The notes: a model not told the origin generated them from the sequence alone. Numbered from the stretch's first letter, positions 9,564-17,725 are shown. The stretch: 24,849 bases of DNA from Clostridium sp. (GCF_018372875.1 NZ_JAHAIF010000041.1:1-24849), one strand, 5' to 3'. Numbers and translations: made by a program.

Positions 9564-10401
9564 ACTCTTCTGCCGCCTTGCAAGCATTTTTTATTAACAG
9601 TGTTGTAGTTAATGCTCCTACTCCTCCTGGTACTGGAGTTAAATGTGAAGCCTTATCTATAACTTTATCAAAATCAACATCTCCTGTTATTTTACCTTCA
9701 AAAGATGAGGTTCCAACATCTATAACTACTGCACCTTCTTTTACATAAGTTTCATCTAAGAATTTTGGTTTGCCTATTGCTACTACTAAAATATCAGCTC
9801 TTTTGCAAACCTCTTTTAAATCCTTAGTTCTTGAATGACATATAGTTACTGTAGCATTCTCCTTTAGTAATAGTTGTGCTACAGGCTTTCCAACTATATT
9901 ACTTCTACCAATAACAACTGCTTCTTTTCCGCTCAAATTAATACCTAAACTTTTAATTAGGGTTACAACTGAATTCGGGGTACAAGGTAAGAAACCATCT
10001 TCGCCCATATATAACTTACCTTGTGATTCAAAAGTTAAGCAGTCTATATCTTTTTTAGGAGATATTCTAGCTACTACTTCCTTTTCATCAATACCTTTTG
10101 GTAGAGGAAGTTGAATTATAATACCATGAACCTTCTTATCTTCATTTAATTTATCTATAGTATTTAACAATTCTTCTTTAGATGTATCTTCTGGAAGTTC
10201 AACTCTCTTAAAAAGAACTCCTAAAGATGTAGCAACCTTCTCTTGACTATTCATGTAATAAATAGAACCGCCATCATTTCCTACAAGAATTGATGCTATT
10301 TGAGGAATATCTTTTTCTTCCTTTGTTCTTTTATCTACATAGCTCTTTATTTCTTCTTTTATATTAGTTGCAATTTCTCTACCATTTATAATTTGCCCCA
10401 T
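9553..10401 (-). CDS. folD: FolD, methylenetetrahydrofolate dehydrogenase (cyclohydrolase lysine replaced)
   Basis: FolD normally does two steps of one-carbon metabolism: NADP-dependent oxidation of 5,10-methylene-THF, then hydrolysis of methenyl-THF to 10-formyl-THF. The 282-aa protein has family motifs [26 protein letters not shown] and [11 protein letters not shown]. The active-site segment normally reads Y-x3-K-x-K (E. coli YVASKRK). Here it is Tyr49-Met-Asn-Ser-Gln53-Glu-Lys55, so the catalytic lysine is glutamine. In the human enzyme, change of this lysine to glutamine removes cyclohydrolase activity but keeps dehydrogenase activity. A separate cyclohydrolase (FchA) would then be needed, and I recall C. 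perfringens having one. ATG 10401 has GGGGGAA upstream. Confidence 0.95.
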   Translation of the reverse strand: MGQIINGREIATNIKEEIKSYVDKRTKEEKDIPQIASILVGNDGGSIYYMNSQEKVATSLGVLFKRVELPEDTSKEELLNTIDKLNEDKKVHGIIIQLPLPKGIDEKEVVARISPKKDIDCLTFESQGKLYMGEDGFLPCTPNSVVTLIKSLGINLSGKEAVVIGRSNIVGKPVAQLLLKENATVTICHSRTKDLKEVCKRADILVVAIGKPKFLDETYVKEGAVVIDVGTSSFEGKITGDVDFDKVIDKASHLTPVPGGVGALTTTLLIKNACKAAEEYED

Positions 10402-10412
10402 TTTATTTCCCC

Positions 10413-10817
10413 CTATATGTTTTTTAGAACTTTATCTAAAACTCCATTAACAAATGAAACTGACTTTTCATCTGAATATCTCTTTGTTAATTCTAATGCT
10501 TCATTTAATGCAACCTTTTCTGGAACATCTTCTACATAAAGCATTTCGTATATTCCCATTTCTAAAATGCAAAGATTAATTTTTGAAATTCTGTCAAGCT
10601 TCCAGTTTTGTAGATTCTTTTCTATTATTGAATCTAACTCATCTCTCTTTTCATTAATTCCTTCTAATATATTATTTATGTAACCAAAATCTATACCTTC
10701 TAGACTTTCTTCACTGTTCTCTTTGAACATTTCTATAACTTCTTGTGGTGTATCTTTACTTAATGTCATTCCAAATAATAATTCTAATGCTTTTTCTCTT
10801 GAATCTTTTCTACTCAT
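10413..10817 (-). CDS. nusB: Transcription antitermination protein NusB
   Basis: NusB binds boxA RNA with S10 (NusE) and supports antitermination of rRNA operons. The 134-aa all-helical protein matches the family at SREKALELLFGM near the start, NLQNWKLDRISKINLCILEMGIYE in the middle, and VALNEALELTKRYSDEKSVSFVNGVLD at the end (key residues quoted in part order). ATG 10817 has GGAGG five bases upstream; an in-frame TTG at 10829 lies upstream of that site and was rejected. It is the first gene of the nusB-folD-xseA-xseB-ispA-dxs-tlyA-nadK-argR-recN operon. Confidence 0.96.
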   Translation of the reverse strand: MSRKDSREKALELLFGMTLSKDTPQEVIEMFKENSEESLEGIDFGYINNILEGINEKRDELDSIIEKNLQNWKLDRISKINLCILEMGIYEMLYVEDVPEKVALNEALELTKRYSDEKSVSFVNGVLDKVLKNI

Positions 10818-10860
10818 TATTTCCTCCAAATTTAAATCTATATAAATATTTATTACCTTT

Positions 10861-10888
10861 ATTATAGACTTTATAAAAATATAATAAA
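10861..10888 (-). promoter_or_regulatory. Candidate sigma-A promoter for the nusB operon
   Basis: On the minus strand a perfect TATAAT (10861-10866) lies 16 bases from TTTATT (10883-10888), a weak -35. It would give a leader of about 35 bases before nusB. The region is AT-rich, so chance matches are likely. Confidence 0.4.
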
Positions 10889-10992
10889 CGACTTTTATTA
10901 TTTTATCACAAGGGAACTAAGCTTTCCACAAAAAATCACCCATTATTAACTATTTTATCATCTCTAAACCATATAGTTATATTTATTACAAA

Positions 10993-11097
10993 TTATTCTT
11001 TAAGCTTTAATGAAAATGCTGATCCAATTTTATTTGTTGTGAAACCTATAAACTCTAACCAACTTTCTTTATTAATATCTCTTAAATTAATTTTCAT
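10993..11097 (-). pseudogene. Possible decayed N-terminus of a GNAT acetyltransferase
   Basis: An ATG with GAGGG seven bases upstream opens a 34-codon frame that begins MKINLRDINKESWLEFIGF and stops at TAA. The beginning resembles the first residues of GNAT acetyltransferases, which often start with a basic-leucine strand followed by an N/D-x-x-W motif. The frame after the stop (FVINITIWF) could be a shifted continuation, but no complete domain remains in this gap. It lies in the 730-base stretch between nusB and the HD-domain gene. The alternative is a real short peptide. The family assignment is weak. Confidence 0.35.
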
Positions 11098-11260
11098 TAA
11101 CAATCCCTCTTAGCTTCTTTCAATAAAATTAATTACAAATCACTTATTCAATTCTTTACAACGCAAGTTATATTCAACATATTTATATGAATATATATTT
11201 TTAACTTCTTATATTTATATAAATACTTAAATACATATTTATATCTTTATAAACTCAATT

Positions 11261-11486
11261 TCATTTCGCTTCCTTAACTTTTAACTCATTAAATTCATTC
11301 CATGTTTCTTCATCCTCAAACATCTTGTCCACATACTGCCCCAATTAATTTAGAATTCTCATATTTCTTTAATTATTCAATTTTTACTTCTGAAGTTGAT
11401 AACACATTATCTTTCTTAATACTGCATCCTGTAACAGTAATCATAAGTAAACACAGTAATATAATTATAGAAAGCTTTTTTCTCAT
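11261..11486 (-). pseudogene. Remnant of a small lipoprotein gene
   Basis: ATG 11486 has GGAGG eight bases upstream and opens a 37-codon frame (stop 11373-11375). The frame encodes a textbook lipoprotein signal: MRKK, a hydrophobic core (LSIIILLCLLMITV), and lipobox VTGC with the cysteine at residue 21. After the stop the same frame continues as LKKYENSKLIGAV. A second frame then gives GQYVDKMFEDEETWNEFNELK and stops at 11261-11263. The pieces look like one short secreted protein broken by a stop and a frameshift, with most of the mature part lost. The 37-aa piece could still be made as a tiny lipoprotein. Confidence 0.6.
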
Positions 11487-11553
11487 ATAATATACCTCCC
11501 ACATATAACCCCATTATTTTATTACCATATTTTTTACTGACAGTATGTCTTTT

Positions 11554-12210
11554 TTATTTATCCTTAGCAAAATTCCACTCCAGAAAGAATTCATTTAAAT
11601 AGTTTTCCATAAACTTATGTCTTTCTTCTGCTATTCTTTTCCCTTCAGTTGTGTTCATCTTATCCTTAAGCTTTAATAGTTTTTCATAAAAATGATTTAT
11701 TGTTGTACTTTTTTTATTTTTTACTTCTTCTAGGGAATTATAATTATTGATACCTATATCTGGATCGTAGATAGGATTATTTTTATATCCTCCATAAGTA
11801 AATGTTCTTGCTATACCAATAGCTCCAATTGCATCTAACCTATCAGCATCTTGAACAATCTTCCCTTCTATACACTCTTGTGCTGAATCAACAATACCAC
11901 CTTTAAAGGAAATCTTCTTTATTATATTTATAATCTTATCCCTATCACTTTTCTCAACTTGAAGATTCTCTAACAAATCTTTTATTTCCCCAGTTTCTGT
12001 TTTATTATCATTGGAAAACTTCCAGTCTCCAACATCATGAAGTAAAGCACACATCTCAACAATAAATATATCTCCCCCTTCTTTTTCATAAATAGCTTTT
12101 GAGGTATTATACACCCTCTCTATATGAAACCAATCATGTCCACTACCTTCATTTATAAGTTTATCTTTTACATATTTCTTTGTTTCTTTTAAAATATCTT
12201 TTTTATCCAT
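11554..12210 (-). CDS. HD-domain metal-dependent phosphohydrolase (YpgQ/YedJ-like)
   Basis: This 218-aa protein is a single HD domain. The metal-binding set is visible: H in GHDWFHIERV (about residue 29), HD in LLHDVGDW (about 57-58), and D in QDADRLDAIGAIGIART (about 118). Relatives such as B. subtilis YpgQ hydrolyse nucleotide triphosphates to monophosphate and pyrophosphate; the substrate here cannot be told from sequence. ATG 12210 has GGAGAG upstream. It sits between asp23 and nusB, which are normally close neighbours in this part of Firmicute chromosomes, next to two decayed genes, so it belongs to an accessory insertion. There is no clear promoter or terminator of its own. Confidence 0.85.
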   Translation of the reverse strand: MDKKDILKETKKYVKDKLINEGSGHDWFHIERVYNTSKAIYEKEGGDIFIVEMCALLHDVGDWKFSNDNKTETGEIKDLLENLQVEKSDRDKIINIIKKISFKGGIVDSAQECIEGKIVQDADRLDAIGAIGIARTFTYGGYKNNPIYDPDIGINNYNSLEEVKNKKSTTINHFYEKLLKLKDKMNTTEGKRIAEERHKFMENYLNEFFLEWNFAKDK

Positions 12211-12241
12211 AACTCTCCTAACTTATACTTTCCTAGACTGT

Positions 12242-12273
12242 AAAAAAAAGAAGCTATACCATAAAGCATAACT
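12242..12273 (-). terminator. Probable terminator after asp23
   Basis: On the minus strand an 8-bp stem with two G-U pairs (12252-12259 with 12266-12273) is followed by a T-rich run at 12242-12249. It begins 11 bases past the asp23 stop. Weak stem, good T tract. Confidence 0.55.
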
Positions 12274-12284
12274 CCTTTTATAAA

Positions 12285-12668
12285 CTATTCTTCTACTTTT
12301 TCTTCTTCCTTTGGTAAGTAAATATTTTGTACATAAACATTTACCCCATTAACAGTTAAACCTGTCATAGCTTCTACTGTTTTCTTAACGTTCTCTTGAA
12401 CTTGGCCTACCACATCCATTATTCTTACACCATATTCAACTGAAACTTCAAGTTCAATAGTAGCTCTGTCTTCTTCCAAAGTAACCTTTACAGCTTTACC
12501 TACTGCCTTTTTTCCTTTGAAAATTTGAGTTATATTATTAGAAACTCCAGTATGTTGGAATCCTACAACTCCTTGTATCTCTTCAGCTGCTATACCAGCT
12601 ATTACACTTACAACTTCGTCGGATATTTTTACAACCCCAACATTTTCTTCATTGTTGAAATCTTGCAT
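12285..12668 (-). CDS. Asp23/Gls24 family protein (YqhY-like)
   Basis: This 127-aa Asp23-family protein corresponds in position to B. subtilis yqhY, next to nusB and downstream of spoIIIAH. Family signatures are KISDEVVSVIAGIAAEEIQGVVG near the N-terminus (seen as VKISDEVV and IAAEEIQGV) and YGVRIMDVVGQVQENVKKTVEAMTG in the middle (seen as VEYGVRI and VQENVKKTVE). It is cytosolic with no membrane segment, and ends in an acidic tail. Roles proposed for relatives are envelope stress and control of fatty-acid synthesis (acetyl-CoA carboxylase), which is known for YqhY but not shown here. ATG 12668 has GGAGGG, and a good sigma-A promoter lies upstream, so it is expressed in growing cells independently of spoIIIA. 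Confidence 0.9.
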   Translation of the reverse strand: MQDFNNEENVGVVKISDEVVSVIAGIAAEEIQGVVGFQHTGVSNNITQIFKGKKAVGKAVKVTLEEDRATIELEVSVEYGVRIMDVVGQVQENVKKTVEAMTGLTVNGVNVYVQNIYLPKEEEKVEE

Positions 12669-12719
12669 TTTGTTCGCCCTCCTAAGCTTTGTAAAACAAA
12701 ACTAAATTATCTTACGTTA

Positions 12720-12748
12720 ATTATATCAAAATAGAAAATATATTACAA
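12720..12748 (-). promoter_or_regulatory. Sigma-A promoter for asp23
   Basis: On the minus strand TTGTAA (12743-12748) and a perfect TATAAT (12720-12725) are separated by exactly 17 bases, between the spoIIIAH stop and the asp23 ribosome site. The predicted leader is about 45 bases. Confidence 0.7.
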
Positions 12749-12752
12749 TGTA

Positions 12753-13274
12753 TTATTTTTTCACAGAAATATTAACATCACTAATTCCACAAGCACTTTG
12801 AACTATCTCTTGAATTATAGCTCCTTCTTTTTCAGTAAGTTGGTTATCTGACTTAACAATTATATCAGCTTTCTTACTATCATCAGAAATTTCACAAATA
12901 GCATCACTATATCCTTTATTCTTTATATTTGTTTCTATTGTTTTTTGTTGACTTTGTCTTAATGTTATTTTTGTAATCTCTGCTGATGCAGCATCCTTTT
13001 GCTCTTTTGAAGTTTTATCATTTTCAACTACATCCTTTAGACCTTGGATAGCTGAGGCATCATTATTTTCTCTTGTGCTTCTTGCATCTATAAAGAAATC
13101 TGTTTGACTGATTGTCTCCTTATCCTTATCTTCATCTTTCTCCCCTTCAACCAACGCTCCTGCTAAATCGGTAGTATCATTTAAACCACCATTATTTAAT
13201 TTTGCTCCTAAAATAGCAGTACACACTATTAATGCTAATAAAGTAAAGATAATCCCAACTTGTTTTTTTGTCAT
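12753..13274 (-). CDS. spoIIIAH: Stage III sporulation protein AH
   Basis: SpoIIIAH is the mother-cell ring protein that binds SpoIIQ of the forespore across the intermembrane space to build the SpoIIIA-SpoIIQ channel. The 173-aa protein has a short cytosolic N-terminus, one membrane helix (VGIIFTLLALIVCTAIL, about residues 6-22), a polar linker, and a C-terminal YscJ/FliF-like ring domain (about 85-173, ending GISDVNISVKK). ATG 13274 has GGAGG. It is the last gene of the spoIIIA operon. Confidence 0.95.
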   Translation of the reverse strand: MTKKQVGIIFTLLALIVCTAILGAKLNNGGLNDTTDLAGALVEGEKDEDKDKETISQTDFFIDARSTRENNDASAIQGLKDVVENDKTSKEQKDAASAEITKITLRQSQQKTIETNIKNKGYSDAICEISDDSKKADIIVKSDNQLTEKEGAIIQEIVQSACGISDVNISVKK

Positions 13275-13312
13275 TTTTTATTCCTCCCATCAACTTTCTA
13301 TTGAATTATATG

Positions 13313-13900
13313 CTAAATCCCCATAGGATATACATTAACCTTTTCAACTGATATCCCATATAAACTAGATACAGCTTTTTCTATGTCGTACCTAACCTTG
13401 CTACTTTCTGCACCCTCTGCAGTAATAACAACACCTATTACCTTAGGCTTATATGTTTTTAAAATTACTGGTGAATTTCCACCAGATTCACTACTCATTA
13501 CAACCTTAGTTGTGTCATTTTGTTGATTACTAACCCTCTTTCCACCATTTGTGTCTGTTTCTTCTGTTTTTGTTGTCTGATTTGTGCTATCATATGCTGC
13601 TACTTTCTCTTCTCCACTCTCAAAGTTAATCATTACATCAACTTCTCCAACTCCATCTATTTTTCTTAGAATATTTGTAAGTTCAACCTTTTGTTTATCT
13701 TCATAAGTAGATACTGTAGTGTTTACTTTTGTATTATTTTCCTCAGTAAGAACTTCATCCTTACCACTTAAAAGTCCTGGTGCTAAAATAGTAATGGCAA
13801 TTAATATAAAGCCAATAACTAAAAGCACCGCAAGAATATTGCCCATATACTTGTTTTTAAACAACTTATTAACCTCATTCTTTATCTTCTTAAAATCCAT
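13313..13900 (-). CDS. spoIIIAG: Stage III sporulation protein AG
   Basis: SpoIIIAG forms a large ring in the mother-cell side of the engulfment channel. The 195-aa protein has a cytosolic N-terminus, a membrane helix (ILAVLLVIGFILIAITIL, about 23-40), and an external ring-building domain with GVGEVDVMINFESG and the C-terminal VEKVNVYPM. A low-complexity Thr/Asn/Asp-rich insertion near residues 110-130 fits the beta-triangle insertion described in SpoIIIAG. ATG 13900 has GGAGGGG. Confidence 0.95.
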   Translation of the reverse strand: MDFKKIKNEVNKLFKNKYMGNILAVLLVIGFILIAITILAPGLLSGKDEVLTEENNTKVNTTVSTYEDKQKVELTNILRKIDGVGEVDVMINFESGEEKVAAYDSTNQTTKTEETDTNGGKRVSNQQNDTTKVVMSSESGGNSPVILKTYKPKVIGVVITAEGAESSKVRYDIEKAVSSLYGISVEKVNVYPMGI

Positions 13901-13915
13901 TGATACCCCTCCTTT

Positions 13916-14482
13916 TTACAAATAATACACTACTATCTTATCCTTACTTATTTCTAATTCATCTGAAAGAAAATCCTTTACCTCTTTTTGAGTGCTATCC
14001 TCTTCCTTAATCTCCTTTTCTTCTTCCCCAATCTTGACTTCTTTTACTTTCTTAACCCCTTTATCGCTTATTCCTATACGTAATTCATTAATTTGACAAG
14101 TCATATTATCAAAATCTACTGTGCAATCAAGGTCACTTTCAAAAGTCATATCTTTAAATTCCCTTGATAACTTATTAATGCAGTTTCTATTAAAATTATC
14201 CTTAAAACTCTCCTCTCTAAGCTCCTGTGTTGATATAGCAGCTTCATCTTTATTTATGCCTTCCTCTATCTCTTTGTCATATTGATCAATAATAGATGTT
14301 AAGACTGTTTCACCCTGTGAAAAAAACTTTACAATTGGATTTAATAGTACAGCTACCAGTATTAACCCCATTACAAACTTCAAATATTTTTTCATGCTAT
14401 TATCTGGTCCAACAAGCTCTATAGCAGTAATAAATATCAATGTAGTAACAAGCGTTGTTACAAAACCTTTAATTAATTCCAT
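13916..14482 (-). CDS. spoIIIAF: Stage III sporulation protein AF
   Basis: This 188-aa membrane protein of the SpoIIIA complex has two N-terminal membrane helices (FVTTLVTTLIFITAIELV and FVMGLILVAVLLNPIV) and a C-terminal external domain that is related to SpoIIIAG/AH ring domains. ATG 14482 has a GGGGGG-containing site, and the gap from spoIIIAE is only three bases. Assignment rests on the N-terminal pattern and on its fixed place between AE and AG. Confidence 0.92.
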   Translation of the reverse strand: MELIKGFVTTLVTTLIFITAIELVGPDNSMKKYLKFVMGLILVAVLLNPIVKFFSQGETVLTSIIDQYDKEIEEGINKDEAAISTQELREESFKDNFNRNCINKLSREFKDMTFESDLDCTVDFDNMTCQINELRIGISDKGVKKVKEVKIGEEEKEIKEEDSTQKEVKDFLSDELEISKDKIVVYYL

Positions 14483-14485
14483 ATC

Positions 14486-15697
14486 CTATCCCCCCACAAT
14501 AAACTTTCCAGCAGAGGCCATGATTGCTAACAGAACAAAGAACATTAAACTTACGCTTAACACGCATGATAACAACAATACTAATGAATCCCCTGTTGCT
14601 GCAATTGTACTTGTTATTCTTTTATCACTTATTGGCTCTACAAGTGCTGCTGACATTTTATATATAAATGTCATAAGAACCATTTTTATTATTGGATATA
14701 AAATAATAAGTATTATAACCATAAGTCCAATTCCACTTATTGCATTTTTTATAATTAAGGAATATCCAGCAACTGATGTAATTGCATCTGAAAAAGCTTT
14801 ACCTACTATAGGTATAAAATTATCTACTGCAAACTTTGTTGTTTTTAAAGCAACAGCATCTATTGTTGTACTAGTTATACCTCTTATAGTTAAAAGAGCT
14901 ATAAAAGATGTAATTATTATTCCTTGAAGCCACACTGTCCACTGCTTTAATAATTTACACAGGTTATCTATTTTATGCTCTTCTGAAAGGTTGTTAGCAA
15001 ATTGTAGAACAAAGCCTACCATAATTAATGGAATTATTACAGTTACATATATCCTTGGTATTATTACAACAGCTGCCATTACAATTGGATCTATAGTTGC
15101 TGCTTGGGTAATACCTCCTGCTAAAGCTATCATTGTAACTAAAACAGGTAAAATTGCTGCCATAAAATCTGCCACACCATTAATAACATCTTTTGCTACA
15201 GATATTGATATTAAAAAGCTTTTTGAAAGAAGCATAACCATAACTGCATAACATGCATAAAAAGCTATCTGAGATATACTTTTTGTACTAAAGGCATCCT
15301 GTAGATTTTTTAATAAGGTACATAAAATAGCTATTACTATCATAGAAATAGCAAGTTTTAATACACTACCAACTTCTTTAAATAGAAGAGAAACTACAGC
15401 CTTACCTAACTGTGAAAAGGATAGGTTACCCTTTCCATTAGTTATATAGCTTTTCACATATTCTACAGGGTCAAGATCATTCATAAGCTCAACATCTACC
15501 TTCATCTTATTGATATAATCATAAAGTCCCATTAAATCTTTATTGGTTTCAGGATCTATCATTCCCTCATCTACTATTGTCTCAATAGCTGACTTATTTT
15601 CTTCTTCTTCTGCATTAACTATAGCTGTTGGAGATATGATAGAAAAAATACATATGTTTATCACTAATAAAATCATAAGTCTCTTAAATTTCTTCAT
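14486..15697 (-). CDS. spoIIIAE: Stage III sporulation protein AE
   Basis: SpoIIIAE is the large polytopic membrane subunit of the SpoIIIA complex. The 403-aa protein has a cleavable-looking signal sequence (ILLVINICIFSIISPTAIVNA, then acidic EEEE), a polar segment, and about seven to eight hydrophobic helices from residue 110 to the end. Family motifs include GNLSFSQLGKAVVSLLFKEVGS (short parts seen) and AISGIGLMVIILIILYPIIKM. ATG 15697 has TAGGTG upstream. It is transcribed with AD (8-base gap) and AF (3-base gap). Confidence 0.95.
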   Translation of the reverse strand: MKKFKRLMILLVINICIFSIISPTAIVNAEEEENKSAIETIVDEGMIDPETNKDLMGLYDYINKMKVDVELMNDLDPVEYVKSYITNGKGNLSFSQLGKAVVSLLFKEVGSVLKLAISMIVIAILCTLLKNLQDAFSTKSISQIAFYACYAVMVMLLSKSFLISISVAKDVINGVADFMAAILPVLVTMIALAGGITQAATIDPIVMAAVVIIPRIYVTVIIPLIMVGFVLQFANNLSEEHKIDNLCKLLKQWTVWLQGIIITSFIALLTIRGITSTTIDAVALKTTKFAVDNFIPIVGKAFSDAITSVAGYSLIIKNAISGIGLMVIILIILYPIIKMVLMTFIYKMSAALVEPISDKRITSTIAATGDSLVLLLSCVLSVSLMFFVLLAIMASAGKFIVGG

Positions 15698-15705
15698 ATT
15701 TACAC

Positions 15706-16089
15706 CTACAAAATTTGTAATATAGAGTCTAATACAGCCATTAATATTGGAATTGCTAAAACTAGTATGAACATCTTTCCTGAAAACTCAACCTTAGATG
15801 CTAAACTTCCAGCCCCTGCATCCTTGCATATTTCACTTGCAAAACTAGCCAGATAAGCTATAGCCAATATCTTAAGTACTATTTGTATATAAACTGTATC
15901 TATACCTGCTTTATCAGCTATGGTCTTCAGGAAATTAACTACTTCACTAACTTGTGAAATGCAATATATAAAAATTACCACACCAGCAGCTAAAAGAATT
16001 AAAGCTGCTAGGTCTCCTCTTTTATCTTTAAAAAGTAAATATAAAAATAGGGCAACAAGTGCAAAGGAAATAACCTTTAAAATCATCAT
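15706..16089 (-). CDS. spoIIIAD: Stage III sporulation protein AD
   Basis: This is a 127-aa membrane protein with four hydrophobic segments (SFALVALFLYLLF, LAALILLAAGVVIFIYCI, IVLKILAIAYLASFASEIC, MFILVLAIPILMAVLDSIL). ASFASEICKDAGAGSLASKVE is the conserved family core (part quoted). ATG 16089 has AGGTGA seven bases upstream; the next codon is also ATG. It is part of the SpoIIIA channel complex with AC. Confidence 0.93.
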   Translation of the reverse strand: MMILKVISFALVALFLYLLFKDKRGDLAALILLAAGVVIFIYCISQVSEVVNFLKTIADKAGIDTVYIQIVLKILAIAYLASFASEICKDAGAGSLASKVEFSGKMFILVLAIPILMAVLDSILQIL

Positions 16090-16100
16090 CTTACTATCAC

Positions 16101-16298
16101 CTAGAACATAAACATTGTCTTTACTGTATTAAACAAATTGCTAATTAATGAAACTATCATTATTAATATAATTACTATTCCTGCTATATTAGTGATAGCT
16201 GCTATTTCGCTTTTTCCACTGCTAGTTAGAACCTTGTCCAATATCACTAAAATAATTCCTGCCCCACCTATTTTAAAAAGTATACTAAAATCCAGCAT
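16101..16298 (-). CDS. spoIIIAC: Stage III sporulation protein AC
   Basis: This is a 65-aa protein with two membrane helices (ILFKIGGAGIILVILDKVL and IAAITNIAGIVIILIMIVSL), the usual size for SpoIIIAC. ATG 16298 has AGGAGGA. It lies between AB and AD with 15- and 11-base gaps. Confidence 0.93.
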   Translation of the reverse strand: MLDFSILFKIGGAGIILVILDKVLTSSGKSEIAAITNIAGIVIILIMIVSLISNLFNTVKTMFMF

Positions 16299-16313
16299 AA
16301 TCTTCCTCCTAAT

Positions 16314-16832
16314 CTACAATAAAAATATGGATATCATTGCCCCAAAACACATTCCCAAATATCTATAAAGTTTTGTATTCTTTTTAGATTCCTCTCCAGC
16401 TTCTTTTATATTTATCTTTAAGTTTTCTAATACTAGATTAAAAATTTTCTCTTGCCCATAAACCCCAGAGTATCCTAAGGATTTTAGAAAATCTCCTAAG
16501 ATATCCTTATCTTCTTTATTCAAATAAACCTCTTCTTTAACCTCTTCATAATTTCTTTTAAAGGCTATATAAACATCTCCTATTTCACCATTTTCTAAGT
16601 CACTTGAAACATTTGATATTAATTTGTTAAATGGCTCCTTGCTTTTTTTTGATATTTCATACAAGGCTTCTGGTAATGGTGTGGTATTAAATACAACTTC
16701 ATTTTGTAAAAGTAACACCCCTTTATAGCATTCGTTAAGATTTAATAACCTTTTTCTAAAACTCTCACCATAAACATAACCTGCAAAAGTAAACACAGAG
16801 AAAATACTAATTATTAATATAATCTTGACCAC
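16314..16832 (-). CDS. spoIIIAB: Stage III sporulation protein AB
   Basis: This 172-aa protein resembles the GspF-like cytoplasmic domain proteins of the SpoIIIA system. It has an N-terminal hydrophobic helix (IILIISIFSVFTFAGYVYG), a helical middle with LNECYKGVLLLQNEV and SLGYSGVYGQEK, and a C-terminal hydrophobic helix (LGMCFGAMISIFLL). The start is GTG 16832 with GGAGGAG seven bases upstream, inside the end of spoIIIAA; the two genes overlap by 19 bases. Translation is probably coupled so AA and AB are made together. Confidence 0.93.
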   Translation of the reverse strand: MVKIILIISIFSVFTFAGYVYGESFRKRLLNLNECYKGVLLLQNEVVFNTTPLPEALYEISKKSKEPFNKLISNVSSDLENGEIGDVYIAFKRNYEEVKEEVYLNKEDKDILGDFLKSLGYSGVYGQEKIFNLVLENLKINIKEAGEESKKNTKLYRYLGMCFGAMISIFLL

Positions 16833-17725
16833 TTTTTTTCTCCTCCTTTGCTTAATGAGTAAACATTCTCTACTGTCCCAACACCCTCTCTGTTACTAAG
16901 CAAAATAACTCTTTCTACAACGTTATTTTCTAATAGCTCTTTAAAAACACTTCTGTTTGTTAAATCATCAAGACTTTCTCCATGTAAGGTTACAACAATG
17001 TTTACTCCTGAATTAAAAGCCATAATAAGTGCTTCAATATCCTTTAATGTTCCTATTTCATCACATATAATAATCTCTGGTGATAAGCTTCTTATGGCCA
17101 TAATTAACCCTTCACTTTTTAAACAATTATCTAGAACATCAGTCCTTATTCCAACTTTCATTTGAGGTACTCCAAGATAACTAGCTGCAATTTCACTTCT
17201 TTCATCTATAATTGATATCTTTTTGCCTCCATCAGATAGATTCCTTGCAATATCTCTTAGAATAGTTGTTTTACCACACTTAGGTGGTGAAATAATCAAG
17301 GTATTTAATACCTTTTTATCTTCTACTATATATTTCATAACTTTTTTTGAGCACCCAAGTATTTCTCTACAAATTCTTATATTTAACGAAGAAATATTTC
17401 TTATAGTTTTTATTTTTCCATTATCCATAACACACTCACCTGCTAGTCCAACTCTGTGCCCTCCTCGTATAGTTATGAAACCTTGCCTTATTTCTTCTTC
17501 ATATGCATATAACGAATAGTTAGAAATTCTTTGAAGTATGTACTTTATGTCTTCTCTTCTCAATATATAGCTAAGTACCACCTCACCCTTTGATGATGTA
17601 ATTATTATTGGTTTTTCTATTTTTAACCTTATCTCTTGTAAAGCATTATCTTTCAAATATTCTCCTAAAGCCTCTACAACTCTAGGTGGAAACAATTTTA
17701 CTATTCCCTCATCCAAAATATCCAT
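16814..17725 (-). CDS. spoIIIAA: Stage III sporulation protein AA, secretion-type ATPase
   Basis: SpoIIIAA is the cytosolic ATPase thought to power the SpoIIIA-SpoIIQ channel; it is related to type II/IV secretion ATPases. The 303-aa protein has Walker A SPPKCGKTT (about residues 146-154), Walker B EIIICDEIGT (about 217-226), and ALIMAFNSGVNIVVTLHG, which carries the conserved histidine. ATG 17725 is chosen over a GTG at 17728 because GGAGG stands five bases before the ATG. It is the first gene of the operon and has a sigma-E-like promoter upstream. Confidence 0.96.
   Translation of the reverse strand: MDILDEGIVKLFPPRVVEALGEYLKDNALQEIRLKIEKPIIITSSKGEVVLSYILRREDIKYILQRISNYSLYAYEEEIRQGFITIRGGHRVGLAGECVMDNGKIKTIRNISSLNIRICREILGCSKKVMKYIVEDKKVLNTLIISPPKCGKTTILRDIARNLSDGGKKISIIDERSEIAASYLGVPQMKVGIRTDVLDNCLKSEGLIMAIRSLSPEIIICDEIGTLKDIEALIMAFNSGVNIVVTLHGESLDDLTNRSVFKELLENNVVERVILLSNREGVGTVENVYSLSKGGEKKWSRLY

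Noticed and set aside
10889..10960. Hairpin upstream of nusB near the CACAAG and CTTGTG strings
   Set aside because: The arms do not pair over more than a few bases in a consistent fold, so no riboswitch or terminator is claimed.
11098..11260. AT-rich short palindromes between the two gene remnants
   Set aside because: Strings such as TTATATAAAT recur by base composition; no long repeat, promoter pair or frame is convincing.
11302..11490. 62-codon plus-strand open frame
   Set aside because: It is opposite the lipoprotein remnant; the minus strand has a ribosome site and signal peptide, the plus strand has neither.
11500..11553. Terminator after the HD-domain gene
   Set aside because: Only a 4-bp GACA/TGTC stem without a T run can be drawn.
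14394..14927. 177-codon plus-strand open frame
   Set aside because: It is antisense to spoIIIAF and spoIIIAE, has no ribosome site, and its Ile/Thr-rich product is the usual shadow of a membrane-protein gene.
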